Assembly: GCF_003352005.1 (NCBI RefSeq)
Contig: NZ_CP024848.1
Location: 1,001,001-1,065,000, forward strand
DNA from: Oceanobacillus zhaokaii
Lineage (GTDB): Bacteria > Bacillota > Bacilli > Bacillales > Amphibacillaceae
Direction of reading: 5' to 3'
DNA length: 64,000 nucleotides
Shown one piece after another: positions 45,303 through 52,855 of this stretch. A program made the translations under genes and the position numbers. The notes below the pieces were generated by a model that worked only from the letters and a program-made list of their open reading frames with translations, did no database searches and was not told the DNA's origin. Positions within the stretch are counted from its first letter, which is position 1, and every line of letters begins with the position of its first letter.

Positions 45303-46459
45303 TTCTCCATCTCCTCATCTATTAATTTGGAAAAAATCGCTTCATTATGCTCACCGGCATTTGGAGGGTGATGCCTCATCGTCACTGGAGTTCTCGAAAA
45401 CTTTAGCGGACTGCCAATCATTTTGATAGGTCCAGCAGTTGGATGTTCATAATCAATGAACATATTTCTTTCATGGAGCTGCGGATCAAGTGTAACTTCC
45501 TCGATATTTTGAATTGGCCCACAAGGAATATTGTTTTCATGGCATTTCTCTAGCCAATAAGCAGTTGTCTTTGTTAGCAAGACTTGCTGCAGGATGGGAA
45601 TTAATCGCTCGCGATGCTTTACTCTTTCGGGATTCGTAGAAAATCGCTGATCCGAGCTAATCGTCGGAATTTCTAAAATTGTACATAATGCTTGAAACTG
45701 CCGATTGTTTCCAACTGCGATTACCATTTCTCCATCAAATGTTTGGAAGGTTTGATATGGAACAATATTTGCATGCTGATTTCCTAAAGCGGAAGGAATC
45801 TTGTCTGACATTAAATAGCTGCTGCCGATATTTACAAGGGAGCTCACAGCTGTGTCATATAAGGAGATATCAAGCTTTTGTCCCACATGCGAATTCTCTC
45901 GTTCTAGCAATGCTGCTTGAATTCCAATACAAGCATAAAGCCCAGTTAATATATCAGTAATCGCTACACCAAGCTTCTGTGGACCAGACTTTTCATCACC
46001 AGTAATGCTCATCAAACCGCTCATTGCTTGGATAATGAAATCATAACCAGGCATATCTTTCATTGGACCTGTTTCCCCGAACCCTGTAATTGAACAATAA
46101 ACAATTTCGGGATTGATCGCGGATAGGACATCGTAATCGATTCCCAGTCTTTCCATTGTTCCTGTTTTAAAATTATGAATGACGACATCACTTTTTTCAG
46201 CGAGTTGTTTTATCACTTTAATCCCATCTTCTGACTTTAAATTTACGGTAATACTCTTTTTATTGCGGTTTGCCGATAAATAATAAGCGCTTATTTCATG
46301 CTGGAATGGTGGTCCCCATTTACGTGTCTCGTCACTTCCACCTGGAGCTTCAACTTTTATTATCTCTGCACCGAGATCGCCCAGTATCATTGTGCAGTAT
46401 GGTCCTGCCAGCACTCTTGATAAATCTAGTACCGTAATATTCTCTAATGCACCTGTCAA
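45299..46459 (-). CDS. CaiB/BaiF family CoA-transferase (glutarate-type by context)
   Basis: A 386-residue class III CoA-transferase. Motifs are VLDLSRVLAGPYCTMILGDLGAEIIKVE at the N-terminus, with the catalytic Asp later in PGYDFIIQAMSGLM, and GQKLDISLYDTAVSS. Human SUGCT and Pseudomonas GcdG, which move CoA from succinyl-CoA to glutarate, belong to this family. First gene of the operon, overlapping the next by 4 bases. It starts at TTG, 8 bases after AAAGGAGG. A 190-base leader with its own terminator precedes it. Confidence 0.88.
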   Translation of the reverse strand: MTGALENITVLDLSRVLAGPYCTMILGDLGAEIIKVEAPGGSDETRKWGPPFQHEISAYYLSANRNKKSITVNLKSEDGIKVIKQLAEKSDVVIHNFKTGTMERLGIDYDVLSAINPEIVYCSITGFGETGPMKDMPGYDFIIQAMSGLMSITGDEKSGPQKLGVAITDILTGLYACIGIQAALLERENSHVGQKLDISLYDTAVSSLVNIGSSYLMSDKIPSALGNQHANIVPYQTFQTFDGEMVIAVGNNRQFQALCTILEIPTISSDQRFSTNPERVKHRERLIPILQQVLLTKTTAYWLEKCHENNIPCGPIQNIEEVTLDPQLHERNMFIDYEHPTAGPIKMIGSPLKFSRTPVTMRHHPPNAGEHNEAIFSKLIDEEMEK

Positions 46460-46482
46460 TATTTTTTCCTCCTTTCTGGATG

Positions 46483-46537
46483 CAAAAAAACCAGCTCAAA
46501 TAGATTACGTAGAAGTAATCAACATTGAACTGGCTTT
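46483..46537 (-). terminator. Intrinsic terminator inside the operon leader
   Basis: On the minus strand, GCCAGTTCAA...TTGAGCTGG closes over an inner GATTAC/GTAATC hairpin and is followed by T7, about 115 bases after the promoter and 25 before the TTG start. A terminator placed between promoter and first gene implies attenuation. Confidence 0.75.
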
Positions 46538-46655
46538 TATCTGCTGATAGCGTCTTTGGAAAGGACGCCTGGCAGAATAGGCAGCGTGATAAAATTTAAT
46601 CATTAATTTGAACGTGTGCATTAAACGTGGCATCCGTTTTTACACGTTTCTTTGA
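46538..46655 (-). promoter_or_regulatory. Structured leader upstream of the attenuator
   Basis: The minus-strand transcript holds AACGTGT...ACACGTT (46611-46648), then a helix GCTG...CAGC around GCGTC/GACGC with a CTTTCCAAA loop (46540-46585). No T-box, lysine-box or other riboswitch consensus was recognised, and there is no LicT-type antiterminator partner nearby. Confidence 0.45.
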
Positions 46656-46659
46656 AGTA

Positions 46660-46696
46660 ATTATAAGCGATTTATAATATTTTGTAAACGGTTTCT
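46660..46696 (-). promoter_or_regulatory. Strong promoter overlapped by a cre box
   Basis: On the minus strand, TTTACA (46683-46688) and TATAAT (46660-46665) are exactly 17 bp apart. On the plus strand, TGTAAACGGTTTCT (46683-46696) matches the CcpA consensus TGWAANCGNTNWCA at 13 of 14 positions and covers the -35, as expected for carbon-catabolite repression. Confidence 0.75.
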
Positions 46697-46834
46697 TTTT
46701 ATTGTTATTATAAGACTGTGGCTCTAAATATGAATAATAGTATATAGCAAATTTATGTAAAGGGTTTAGAAAATTATGTTAAAATGTGCGTAGAGTTTAT
46801 GAAGTTATGTTCTTAAACTAAAGAGGCGGGTTAG

Positions 46835-46888
46835 TTGAATAAAATAAAAAGGCGATCAGAAATTAAGCTTATTATAGGAATAATATAA
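46835..46888 (+). pseudogene. Truncated small membrane ORF
   Basis: A TTG behind GAGGCGGG opens a 17-codon frame (MNKIKRRSEIKLIIGII) that looks like the start of a small membrane protein but stops at once. It is preceded by the degenerate repeat shared with two other small genes in this zone. Confidence 0.3.
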
Positions 46889-46930
46889 AAGATAAAATGA
46901 ACAAGTATTTTTGTTGAGGTAATCACGGAT

Positions 46931-46970
46931 AAAAAAGCCTTGTGGTTTTTAATTTCCACAAGGGGCTTTT
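46931..46970. terminator. Terminator
   Basis: AAAAAAGCCTTGTGG / CCACAAGGGGCTTTT with a 10-base loop, directly downstream of the proline-rich gene on the minus strand. Confidence 0.85.
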
Positions 46971-46975
46971 CCAAA

Positions 46976-47257
46976 TTAGTAAAGGGTAGGGGTTGGAGGA
47001 CAGGCAACAGCATCAATAAATCTTGGATCAATTCCATAAAACACCCAGAAGGCACCGTTCCATCTATAACCAGAAACTTCGCCATACTCGACACGTGTTG
47101 GGTAAAACCAAAAGCGCTCTCCATTTATTAGCCATACATATGTGTTTTGGTATAAACAGTCAATGATATAGGATACAGAAGGCATTGGTGGAATGAATGT
47201 TGGGGGAGGCGATTGTGGTTGTTGTCTCATTGGACCTTGTGGTGGCAAAAAAACCAT
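46976..47257 (-). CDS. Small proline-rich, aromatic-rich hypothetical protein
   Basis: A 93-residue protein. The N-terminal 30 residues are rich in Pro and Gln (PPQGPMRQQPQSPPPTF). The rest is rich in Tyr, Trp and Phe (YVWLINGERFWFYPTRVEYG, YRWNGAFWVFYGID). No membrane helix. AAAGGAG lies 9 bases before the ATG. Such composition recalls spore-coat or outer-layer proteins of bacilli, but that is only an impression. Confidence 0.65.
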   Translation of the reverse strand: MVFLPPQGPMRQQPQSPPPTFIPPMPSVSYIIDCLYQNTYVWLINGERFWFYPTRVEYGEVSGYRWNGAFWVFYGIDPRFIDAVACPPTPTLY

Positions 47258-47406
47258 ATGATTTCACTCCTTTTCATTTTCAGATAGGTCTTCAACATTA
47301 TATGAATAAGCAACCAGAAGGTTAAAAAGGACAAATAACTATGGATAGAATTAAAAAATTCTTAAAAATTCATTTAATAGAAGAATATTTATTAAAAATT
47401 ACTTTC

Positions 47407-47530
47407 TTGTTCAACTAAACCAGCTAATAGAAGCTCATTTCATATTGCGTTAACTGGTGCTTTAGCACAACAAGGGGATCGGCAATACGGCGGTCTTTTT
47501 TTACTAAAGGGGCAGTAGAGTTTAATAAAG
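47407..47530 (+). repeat. Degenerate intergenic repeat, long unit
   Basis: TTGTTCAACTAAACCAGCTA, then ATAGAAG, CATATTGC, GGTGC, GGGGATCGGCAATACGG and AGAGTTTAATAAAG. A second, shortened unit lies at 47751-47823. The TACTAAAGGGGCAG part also recurs before the genes at 46835 and 48194. Confidence 0.6.
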
Positions 47531-47546
47531 AAAGAGGGGGAAGAAA

Positions 47547-47747
47547 ATGAAATACTTAAAATATAGGATGAAGAATTATGTGGCTATAATTGTGGGTTTG
47601 TTAATAGGCTTTTTAATTGCCCGATTGTTATTTGAAAGACCAGATTACCTAACTGGATTTATTGCTGCAACAATTGGGTTTGTAATAGTGGAATTTGTTG
47701 TTTTTGTTAGATGGTTACGTCGAAACAACATTCGTGAAAATAATTAA
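47547..47747 (+). CDS. Small two-helix membrane protein
   Basis: A 66-residue protein with hydrophobic helices at about residues 11-27 and 36-54, basic ends (KYLKYRMKN and RWLRRNNIREN). GAGGGGGAAG precedes the ATG. It follows a degenerate repeat. The interrupted gene at 47915 is similar in size and style, so both may come from one family. Confidence 0.65.
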   Translation: MKYLKYRMKNYVAIIVGLLIGFLIARLLFERPDYLTGFIAATIGFVIVEFVVFVRWLRRNNIRENN

Positions 47748-47750
47748 TTT

Positions 47751-47823
47751 TTTGTTACAATAAACTAGCTGATAGAAGTACGTATCATATTGCACTATAT
47801 GGTGCAAGAGTTTAATAAAAAAA
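47751..47823 (+). repeat. Degenerate intergenic repeat, short unit
   Basis: Matches the unit at 47407: TTGTTACAATAAACTAGCTG, ATAGAAG, CATATTGC, GGTGC and AGAGTTTAATAAA, but lacks the middle ~45 bases. Confidence 0.6.
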
Positions 47824-47914
47824 TGCTAAGGAAGGGTTAAAAACCATTCATTTAAATACCTTGTTATGTTATGAAGTAGTAGATGTATTTTTTTTAGGGA
47901 ATGGGAGAGATAGT

Positions 47915-48079
47915 TTGATTAACAGATTGAAAACCTTCCTTTCTGGCATTGCAGGCATACTTGTTGGGATTATGATTGTGAGCATAATTTGAAATGGAGA
48001 AATATATTGGGATCCAATCGGTGCTTTACTTAATGGAACTTTATTAATATTGCTTTTTAGATTGGGTCTGAATTTATAA
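47915..48079 (+). pseudogene. Small membrane protein gene interrupted by an in-frame TGA
   Basis: A TTG behind GGGAGAG opens 25 codons (MINRLKTFLSGIAGILVG...) ending at TGA 47990-47992. The same frame then continues for 29 residues (NGEIYWDPIGALLNGTLL...) to a TAA at 48077. Both parts are hydrophobic, so a two-helix protein of about 54 residues seems to have gained one nonsense change (TGG to TGA would do it). Confidence 0.55.
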
Positions 48080-48193
48080 AAAAAGAATAATCCTTATTGA
48101 ACTATCTGTTGTAACTGTATAATTAAGGACAGACGCTTATTGTACTAAAGTGACAGGTTAATTCAACAACGAATGCTTAGGAGGAATCTAATA

Positions 48194-48820
48194 TTGTTAA
48201 GAGTGGATAAACCTGGAAAGATTATTATTCTAAACGGTACTCCCAGATCAGGAAAGTCAAGTATTGCTTCAGTAATCCAGAAAACATTTGAAGGTGTGTG
48301 GATGAACTTTGGGGTCGATCAGTTCATGCAGATGACTCCTGAACAATTTCAGCCTGGAATCGGTTTAAGACCTGGAGGTGAACTCCCCGAACTCGAACCG
48401 ACTATAAAAATCATGTATCGAGCTATGTATGAGGCAATAGCACAATTCAGTCGTCAAGGACTTAACGTCGTGGTGGATGTAGGGCATCATGAGGGGTATT
48501 CAGTTCCGTTAAGAATTCTTCCAGATTGTGCCCGAATATTAGATGGACTTCCTGTTTTGTTTATAGGAGTTCGTTGTCCAATTGAAGTTATTATGGAACG
48601 ACGAATCAAGACATGGAATGTTGGTTACGATGACGATTTTAAAGTACCAAAGCCAGTTGCTTTATGGCAGAAACTTGTTCATATACCTGGTATTTATGAC
48701 ATTGAAGTTGATACATCTGTACTAAGCCCTGAAGAGTGTGCTAAATTAATTTCCCAGAGACTAGAAGATGAGCAACCCCCGTCAGCTTTTCAGCTTATTA
48801 AGGACATAGAAAATGAATAA
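48194..48820 (+). CDS. Chloramphenicol phosphotransferase-like P-loop kinase
   Basis: A 208-residue protein with a P-loop IILNGTPRSGKSSIA near the N-terminus, a DVGHHEGY segment and a VRCPIEVIMERRIKTW lid region. These are landmarks of the chloramphenicol 3-O-phosphotransferase (CPT) family. The family includes true resistance enzymes from Streptomyces and many bacterial kinases of unknown substrate, so resistance cannot be concluded. The TTG start is 9 bases after AGGAGG; an in-frame ATG at 48173 lies before that site. It sits at the end of a zone of decayed small genes, which hints at acquisition. Confidence 0.85.
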   Translation: MLRVDKPGKIIILNGTPRSGKSSIASVIQKTFEGVWMNFGVDQFMQMTPEQFQPGIGLRPGGELPELEPTIKIMYRAMYEAIAQFSRQGLNVVVDVGHHEGYSVPLRILPDCARILDGLPVLFIGVRCPIEVIMERRIKTWNVGYDDDFKVPKPVALWQKLVHIPGIYDIEVDTSVLSPEECAKLISQRLEDEQPPSAFQLIKDIENE

Positions 48821-48916
48821 ACATTGCTTTTGTACCTGGTGTTATTAAGCTAACTATCTATAAGCCTTTTTAATGATAATTGCTAATGTTAATTAGTATT
48901 TTGAAATATACAATTA

Positions 48917-48943
48917 ACCCCACACATCAACAATGTGTGGGGT
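48917..48943. terminator. Hairpin between convergent genes
   Basis: Perfect stem ACCCCACACAT / ATGTGTGGGGT with a 5-base loop just after mreBH; a T-tract is lacking, so termination may be weak. Confidence 0.6.
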
Positions 48944-48959
48944 CTAGTATAGCTTCTAT

Positions 48960-49967
48960 TTATTTTGCTGCTTTTTGCAGTTTATTCAACATCTTTAAAG
49001 CGCGTCCAGTACCGATTGCTACCGATTCTAGTGGATTCGGAGCCATGTGTACGGGAACACTAATCTCGTTAGCAAGCCATTCTTGCATTCCATTTAATAG
49101 ACTTCCGCCCCCAGTTAGTACAATTCCGTGGTCGACAATGTCGCCACTAAGCTCGGGTGGACAATCTTCTAATGTAGCACGAACCGTTTCTAAAATTTGG
49201 TCTAGAGATTCTTTAATCGCTGCATATACCTCGGTTGATGATACGGTAATCGTCTTTGGTAGACCTGTAACCATATCACGACCACGAACCTCCATTGTAG
49301 CTTCCTGATGATTCGGATGCGCATAACCGATTTCCATTTTAATATTTTCAGCTGTTCGTTCACCGATAAGAATATTATAATGCTTACGGATATTTTGAAT
49401 AATCTCTTCATCTATTCGATCGCCACCGATACGAACGGAATTACAAGATACAACACCACCAAATGAAATAATTCCAACCTCGGTTGTCCCACCGCCAATA
49501 TCAATAACAACATTTGCAATTGGCTCATCAACAGGCAGATCAGCACCAATTGCAGCCGCAACTGGTTCTTCAATTAAATGGACATGTTTTGCACCATAGC
49601 TTGTAACTGCATTATGGATGGCACGTCGTTCTACTGTTGTGCTGCCAGAAGGTGTACAAACAACCACAGAAGGTTTACGCATCGACATCCCAATTTTCTT
49701 ACTTACTTTCTTTAATAATGCCTTTAACATTTGTGACGTAACATCATAATCCGCTATAACGCCATCTCTTAATGGGCGAATCGGAATAATGTTTTGTGGT
49801 GTTTTTCCAATCATTTCTTTCGCTTCTATACCTACAGCAACCACTTGTTTTGTATTAATATCAATCGCCACAACAGATGGCTCGTTCAGAACAATTCCCT
49901 TCGTCTTAGAATAGACGAGAATGTTCGCAGTACCTAAATCTATTCCAATTTCTGCATTTGAAAACAT
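48960..49967 (-). CDS. mreBH: Rod-shape actin homologue MreBH
   Basis: A 335-residue bacterial actin, the same length as B. subtilis MreBH. Motifs are [13 protein letters not shown] (phosphate 1), [33 protein letters not shown] (phosphate 2) and [14 protein letters not shown] (adenosine). It forms membrane-bound filaments that guide cell-wall synthesis; MreBH in B. subtilis directs the hydrolase LytE. The paralogues MreB and Mbl are close in sequence. MreBH is chosen because the gene is alone, not in mreBCD, and has a SigI-like promoter as in B. subtilis. ATG 8 bases after GGAGG. Confidence 0.88.
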   Translation of the reverse strand: MFSNAEIGIDLGTANILVYSKTKGIVLNEPSVVAIDINTKQVVAVGIEAKEMIGKTPQNIIPIRPLRDGVIADYDVTSQMLKALLKKVSKKIGMSMRKPSVVVCTPSGSTTVERRAIHNAVTSYGAKHVHLIEEPVAAAIGADLPVDEPIANVVIDIGGGTTEVGIISFGGVVSCNSVRIGGDRIDEEIIQNIRKHYNILIGERTAENIKMEIGYAHPNHQEATMEVRGRDMVTGLPKTITVSSTEVYAAIKESLDQILETVRATLEDCPPELSGDIVDHGIVLTGGGSLLNGMQEWLANEISVPVHMAPNPLESVAIGTGRALKMLNKLQKAAK

Positions 49968-50013
49968 ATTTGGTTCCTCCAATAATGACAGTTTCTTCTA
50001 TATAAATACTACT

Positions 50014-50036
50014 TTAGACTATATTTTCTGGGGGTC
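50014..50036 (-). promoter_or_regulatory. SigI-like promoter of mreBH
   Basis: On the minus strand, GACCCCC (50030-50036), 12 bp, CTAA (50014-50017). SigI promoters of B. subtilis have an ACCCCC -35 and CGAA -10, and mreBH is a member of that regulon. The -10 differs by one base. Confidence 0.6.
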
Positions 50037-50412
50037 ATAAAAAGCAAGACTCACAATAACCCTCATTATATCTTATATAAAATAGGTTACTATTAAATTA
50101 ACGCACCCAGCAGGTACAAATCAAGTGACATTTCCATTACACTTTCTCCAGTTTTGTAACAAAAAGTCTGATTTTAAAAGGTGTCAACCGCAATATAAAT
50201 GAAGTTTCTACCAATAAACCAAGGATCTTCCATTTTGACCTCATTCTATCAATTACAAAAATCTATTATTAACAAGGGTTTAGGGAATTGGTATAAAAGT
50301 CTCAGCTCTATTTATCTAGCATGGGAAATCCTGCCACAAATATTACAGAAAAACCGTGCTATGATAATTTTGCAAGACAGAAGCAAACAAAACAAAAGGA
50401 GAGTGTACGAAG

Positions 50413-51294
50413 ATGCTTAAAAAGATAGGTGTCGTTACAGCATTATCAACAGCTTTAGTTTTTGGAGGTGCTTTTACAACAACTGCAGATGCGTCAGCAA
50501 ACGCTGATCAATCGAATGTTCAATATAAAATCTATTATTCTGTGAATGGTGAAAAAGGTAGTATCACAGATGCAAATATTAAAGAATTATTATCACAAGA
50601 TAAAATTAACGATATAGTAAGTAAAGTAACTACTCGTTATAATATTCAGTTGCCACAAAATAATGTAGAGAAACAAGCAGAGCAAAAAGTAGAACAACCT
50701 ACTAAGAAAGAACAACCAGCTAAAGCAGAACAACCGAAACAAAAAGTAGAACAACCGAAACAAAAAGTAGAACAACCAAAACAAAAAGTAGAACAACCAG
50801 CTAAAGCAGAACAACCAAAACAACCAGTTCAAGAACAACCAAAAGCTCCAGCACAACAACCAGTTCAAGAACAGCCAGCTGAGAAAAAGACTGAAACAAA
50901 CAATCAAAACGCTGCATTAAGTCAATTTGAACAAGAAGTAGTAGAATTAACAAACCAAGAAAGAGCAAAACAAGGTTTATCTGCACTTCAAGTTGATACA
51001 GAATTAAGCAAAGTAGCACGTGAAAAATCAAAAGATATGGCATCAAACGGATATTTCGATCACAATAGCCCAACATATGGTTCACCATTCGATATGATGA
51101 AGAGCTTCGGTATCACTTACCGCACAGCAGGTGAAAACATTGCAATGGGTCAACGTACACCAGCAGAAGTAGTAGAAGGTTGGATGAACAGTGAAGGTCA
51201 CCGTGCTAACATCTTAAACGGCGAATACACACACATCGGTGTAGGATACGTTGAAAATGGCAACTACTGGACACAACAATTTATTGGTAAATAA
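50413..51294 (+). CDS. Secreted CAP-domain protein (YkwD-like)
   Basis: A 293-residue exported protein. Signal peptide is residues 1-27 (cleavage near ADA-SA). A low-complexity Pro/Gln/Lys linker spans about residues 85-165, including tandem heptads KVEQPKQ repeated almost identically at the DNA level. The C-terminal CAP/SCP domain (about 170-293) has the motifs ELTNQERAKQGLSAL, FDHNSPTYGSPFDM, GENIAMG and NSEGHRANILNGEYTHIGVG. It resembles B. subtilis YkwD. CAP domains are of uncertain function in bacilli; the linker suggests crossing the cell wall. An extended -10 (TGCTATGAT, 50357-50365) precedes it. Confidence 0.92.
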   Translation: MLKKIGVVTALSTALVFGGAFTTTADASANADQSNVQYKIYYSVNGEKGSITDANIKELLSQDKINDIVSKVTTRYNIQLPQNNVEKQAEQKVEQPTKKEQPAKAEQPKQKVEQPKQKVEQPKQKVEQPAKAEQPKQPVQEQPKAPAQQPVQEQPAEKKTETNNQNAALSQFEQEVVELTNQERAKQGLSALQVDTELSKVAREKSKDMASNGYFDHNSPTYGSPFDMMKSFGITYRTAGENIAMGQRTPAEVVEGWMNSEGHRANILNGEYTHIGVGYVENGNYWTQQFIGK

Positions 51295-51304
51295 ATAACA
51301 GACT

Positions 51305-51336
51305 AAGAGACTAGCCCAGGCTAGTCTCTTTATTTA
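51305..51336 (+). terminator. Rho-independent terminator
   Basis: AAGAGACTAGCC / GGCTAGTCTCTT with a 2-base loop plus T-rich tail after the CAP gene. Confidence 0.9.
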
Positions 51337-51537
51337 TACACAATTTTTTGCATCGATTGTTTTCTAAAAGGGTGTACCTAATCGAAAAATTGTTAAGGAT
51401 GAATACGTGCGAACTATTGATAATTTTGACTTCAGATCTGTAGAGATGTTGCTATTGAAACAAAAATTCCATTCCTATATTTCAATCAACGTTGATTGTC
51501 AGTTGTAAGCTACTCTATTATAGAATATTCTTCACAA

Positions 51538-51670
51538 CCCCAGCGGAAGAAATACACGGAGACTCCTGCGGGAAGAAGAGCCTAGGCGAGACTTTGAAGT
51601 GCGTCAGCACAAAAAGGCTCGCCAGCTCCCCTAAGGTGCGCGTAGTGTATTTCTGGAGCGATTGGCCTGA
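51538..51670 (+). repeat. Dispersed intergenic repeat, copy B
   Basis: CCCAGCGGAAGAAATACACG, GGAGACTCCTGCGGGAAG, AGAGCCTAGGCGAGAC, GAAGTGCGTCAGCAC, GGCTCGCCAGCTCCCC and GTGTATTTCTGGAGCGA. The outer parts are complementary, so the RNA folds as a long hairpin. Same family as 13931-14122 (reverse) and 55978-56108. The remaining bases from 51337 to 51833 show no gene. Confidence 0.88.
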
Positions 51671-51833
51671 GAGCCCTTATGAATGACTTCCAGCCAGTGA
51701 ACAGTTGTTTAAATATCCTTTTACAACCCTACCTTTTTGTAATACAACCACAAGAAAGGTAAAATGAATGAACAGGTATTCTCCATCATAATTACGTTTA
51801 GCAATACACATACTAATCAAAAGGGAGGATCTT

Positions 51834-52829
51834 ATGGTACAAGGAATTGTAAACTGGAATACACAGACAACACAAAAATGGCTGCAAAATTATGTCGATG
51901 ACTGGGTGAACTTTTATCAAAAGAATACGAATGAAGGTGAGGTAGCTTCCTATATCCCGATTTTGCAAGAAGCCAATCAGCATCATCTGGGAATCTCCAT
52001 TCTTGGTATAAATGGAATGGAAATTAAATCTGGGGATGTCGGGATTCCATTTACCATTCAAAGTATTTCTAAAGTATTTACATTCATTATCGCCTGTATA
52101 CAGCGAGGCGTTTCTTATGTACTATCCAAGGTTGACGTTGAACCAACAGGTGGGGCATTCAACTCGATTATGCATCTGGAAACGAGGCAGGTGAAGAAGC
52201 CATTTAACCCATTAGTAAATGCAGGTGCAATTACCATAACCTCCATGCTGGTTGGCGACACTCCTGAACGAAAGCTGGAAGGATTTTATCAATTACTTGA
52301 AAAAATATTGGGCTATCGTCCAGCATTAAATATCGATGTGTATAAATCTGAAAATGAAACCTCAGTACGTAACCGAGCAATTGGCTATTATTTATTGGAA
52401 TTGGGTTATTTAGAGTCGGACCTGGACCTTACATTAGAAACTTATTTTAAACAATGTTCAATTGAGATTACGATTGATGACCTGGCAAAACTAGGTATGA
52501 TTCTCGCAAATGATGGTGTGGAACCGAGAACACAAGAAGAAATTATTCCTAGACAGGTAGCAAGGCTCGCGAAGGTTTTGATGCTGACATGTGGAATGTA
52601 CGATGCTTCAGGGAAATTTGCTGCGTATGTAGGTATACCAGCAAAAAGTGGTGTTTCTGGTGGGATTGTTGCTGTTGCGCCACCACGAGCTAGGGACAAT
52701 CAGTTGCCATTTCTTGATGGATGTGGAATTGGCGTATATGGACCTGCACTAGATAGCCAAGGAAATAGCATTGGAGGCATTCGTCTATTGCGGCATATTG
52801 CGAATCAATGGGATCTGAGTATATTTTAA
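51834..52829 (+). CDS. glsA: Glutaminase
   Basis: A 331-residue beta-lactamase-fold glutaminase converting glutamine to glutamate and ammonia. The catalytic Ser-x-x-Lys is in QSISKVFTF. Other family motifs are EPTGGAFNSI, NPLVNAGAI, SENETSVRNRAIGYYL and PAKSGVSGGIVAVAP. GGGAGG precedes the ATG by 9 bases. In B. subtilis glsA is often paired with a glutamine transporter; here the neighbour is an SRAP-domain gene 26 bases downstream. Confidence 0.95.
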   Translation: MVQGIVNWNTQTTQKWLQNYVDDWVNFYQKNTNEGEVASYIPILQEANQHHLGISILGINGMEIKSGDVGIPFTIQSISKVFTFIIACIQRGVSYVLSKVDVEPTGGAFNSIMHLETRQVKKPFNPLVNAGAITITSMLVGDTPERKLEGFYQLLEKILGYRPALNIDVYKSENETSVRNRAIGYYLLELGYLESDLDLTLETYFKQCSIEITIDDLAKLGMILANDGVEPRTQEEIIPRQVARLAKVLMLTCGMYDASGKFAAYVGIPAKSGVSGGIVAVAPPRARDNQLPFLDGCGIGVYGPALDSQGNSIGGIRLLRHIANQWDLSIF

Positions 52830-52855
52830 GATTTTAGGTTAAGGGAGTGGGAACA

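Noticed and set aside
46538..46655. T-box leader before the CoA-transferase gene
   Set aside because: The conserved antiterminator core AGGGTGGNACCGCG and the AGTA bulge motif are not found.
50199..50420. 73-codon ORF before the CAP-domain gene
   Set aside because: No ribosome site, overlaps the promoter and start of the real gene, and has no recognisable pattern.
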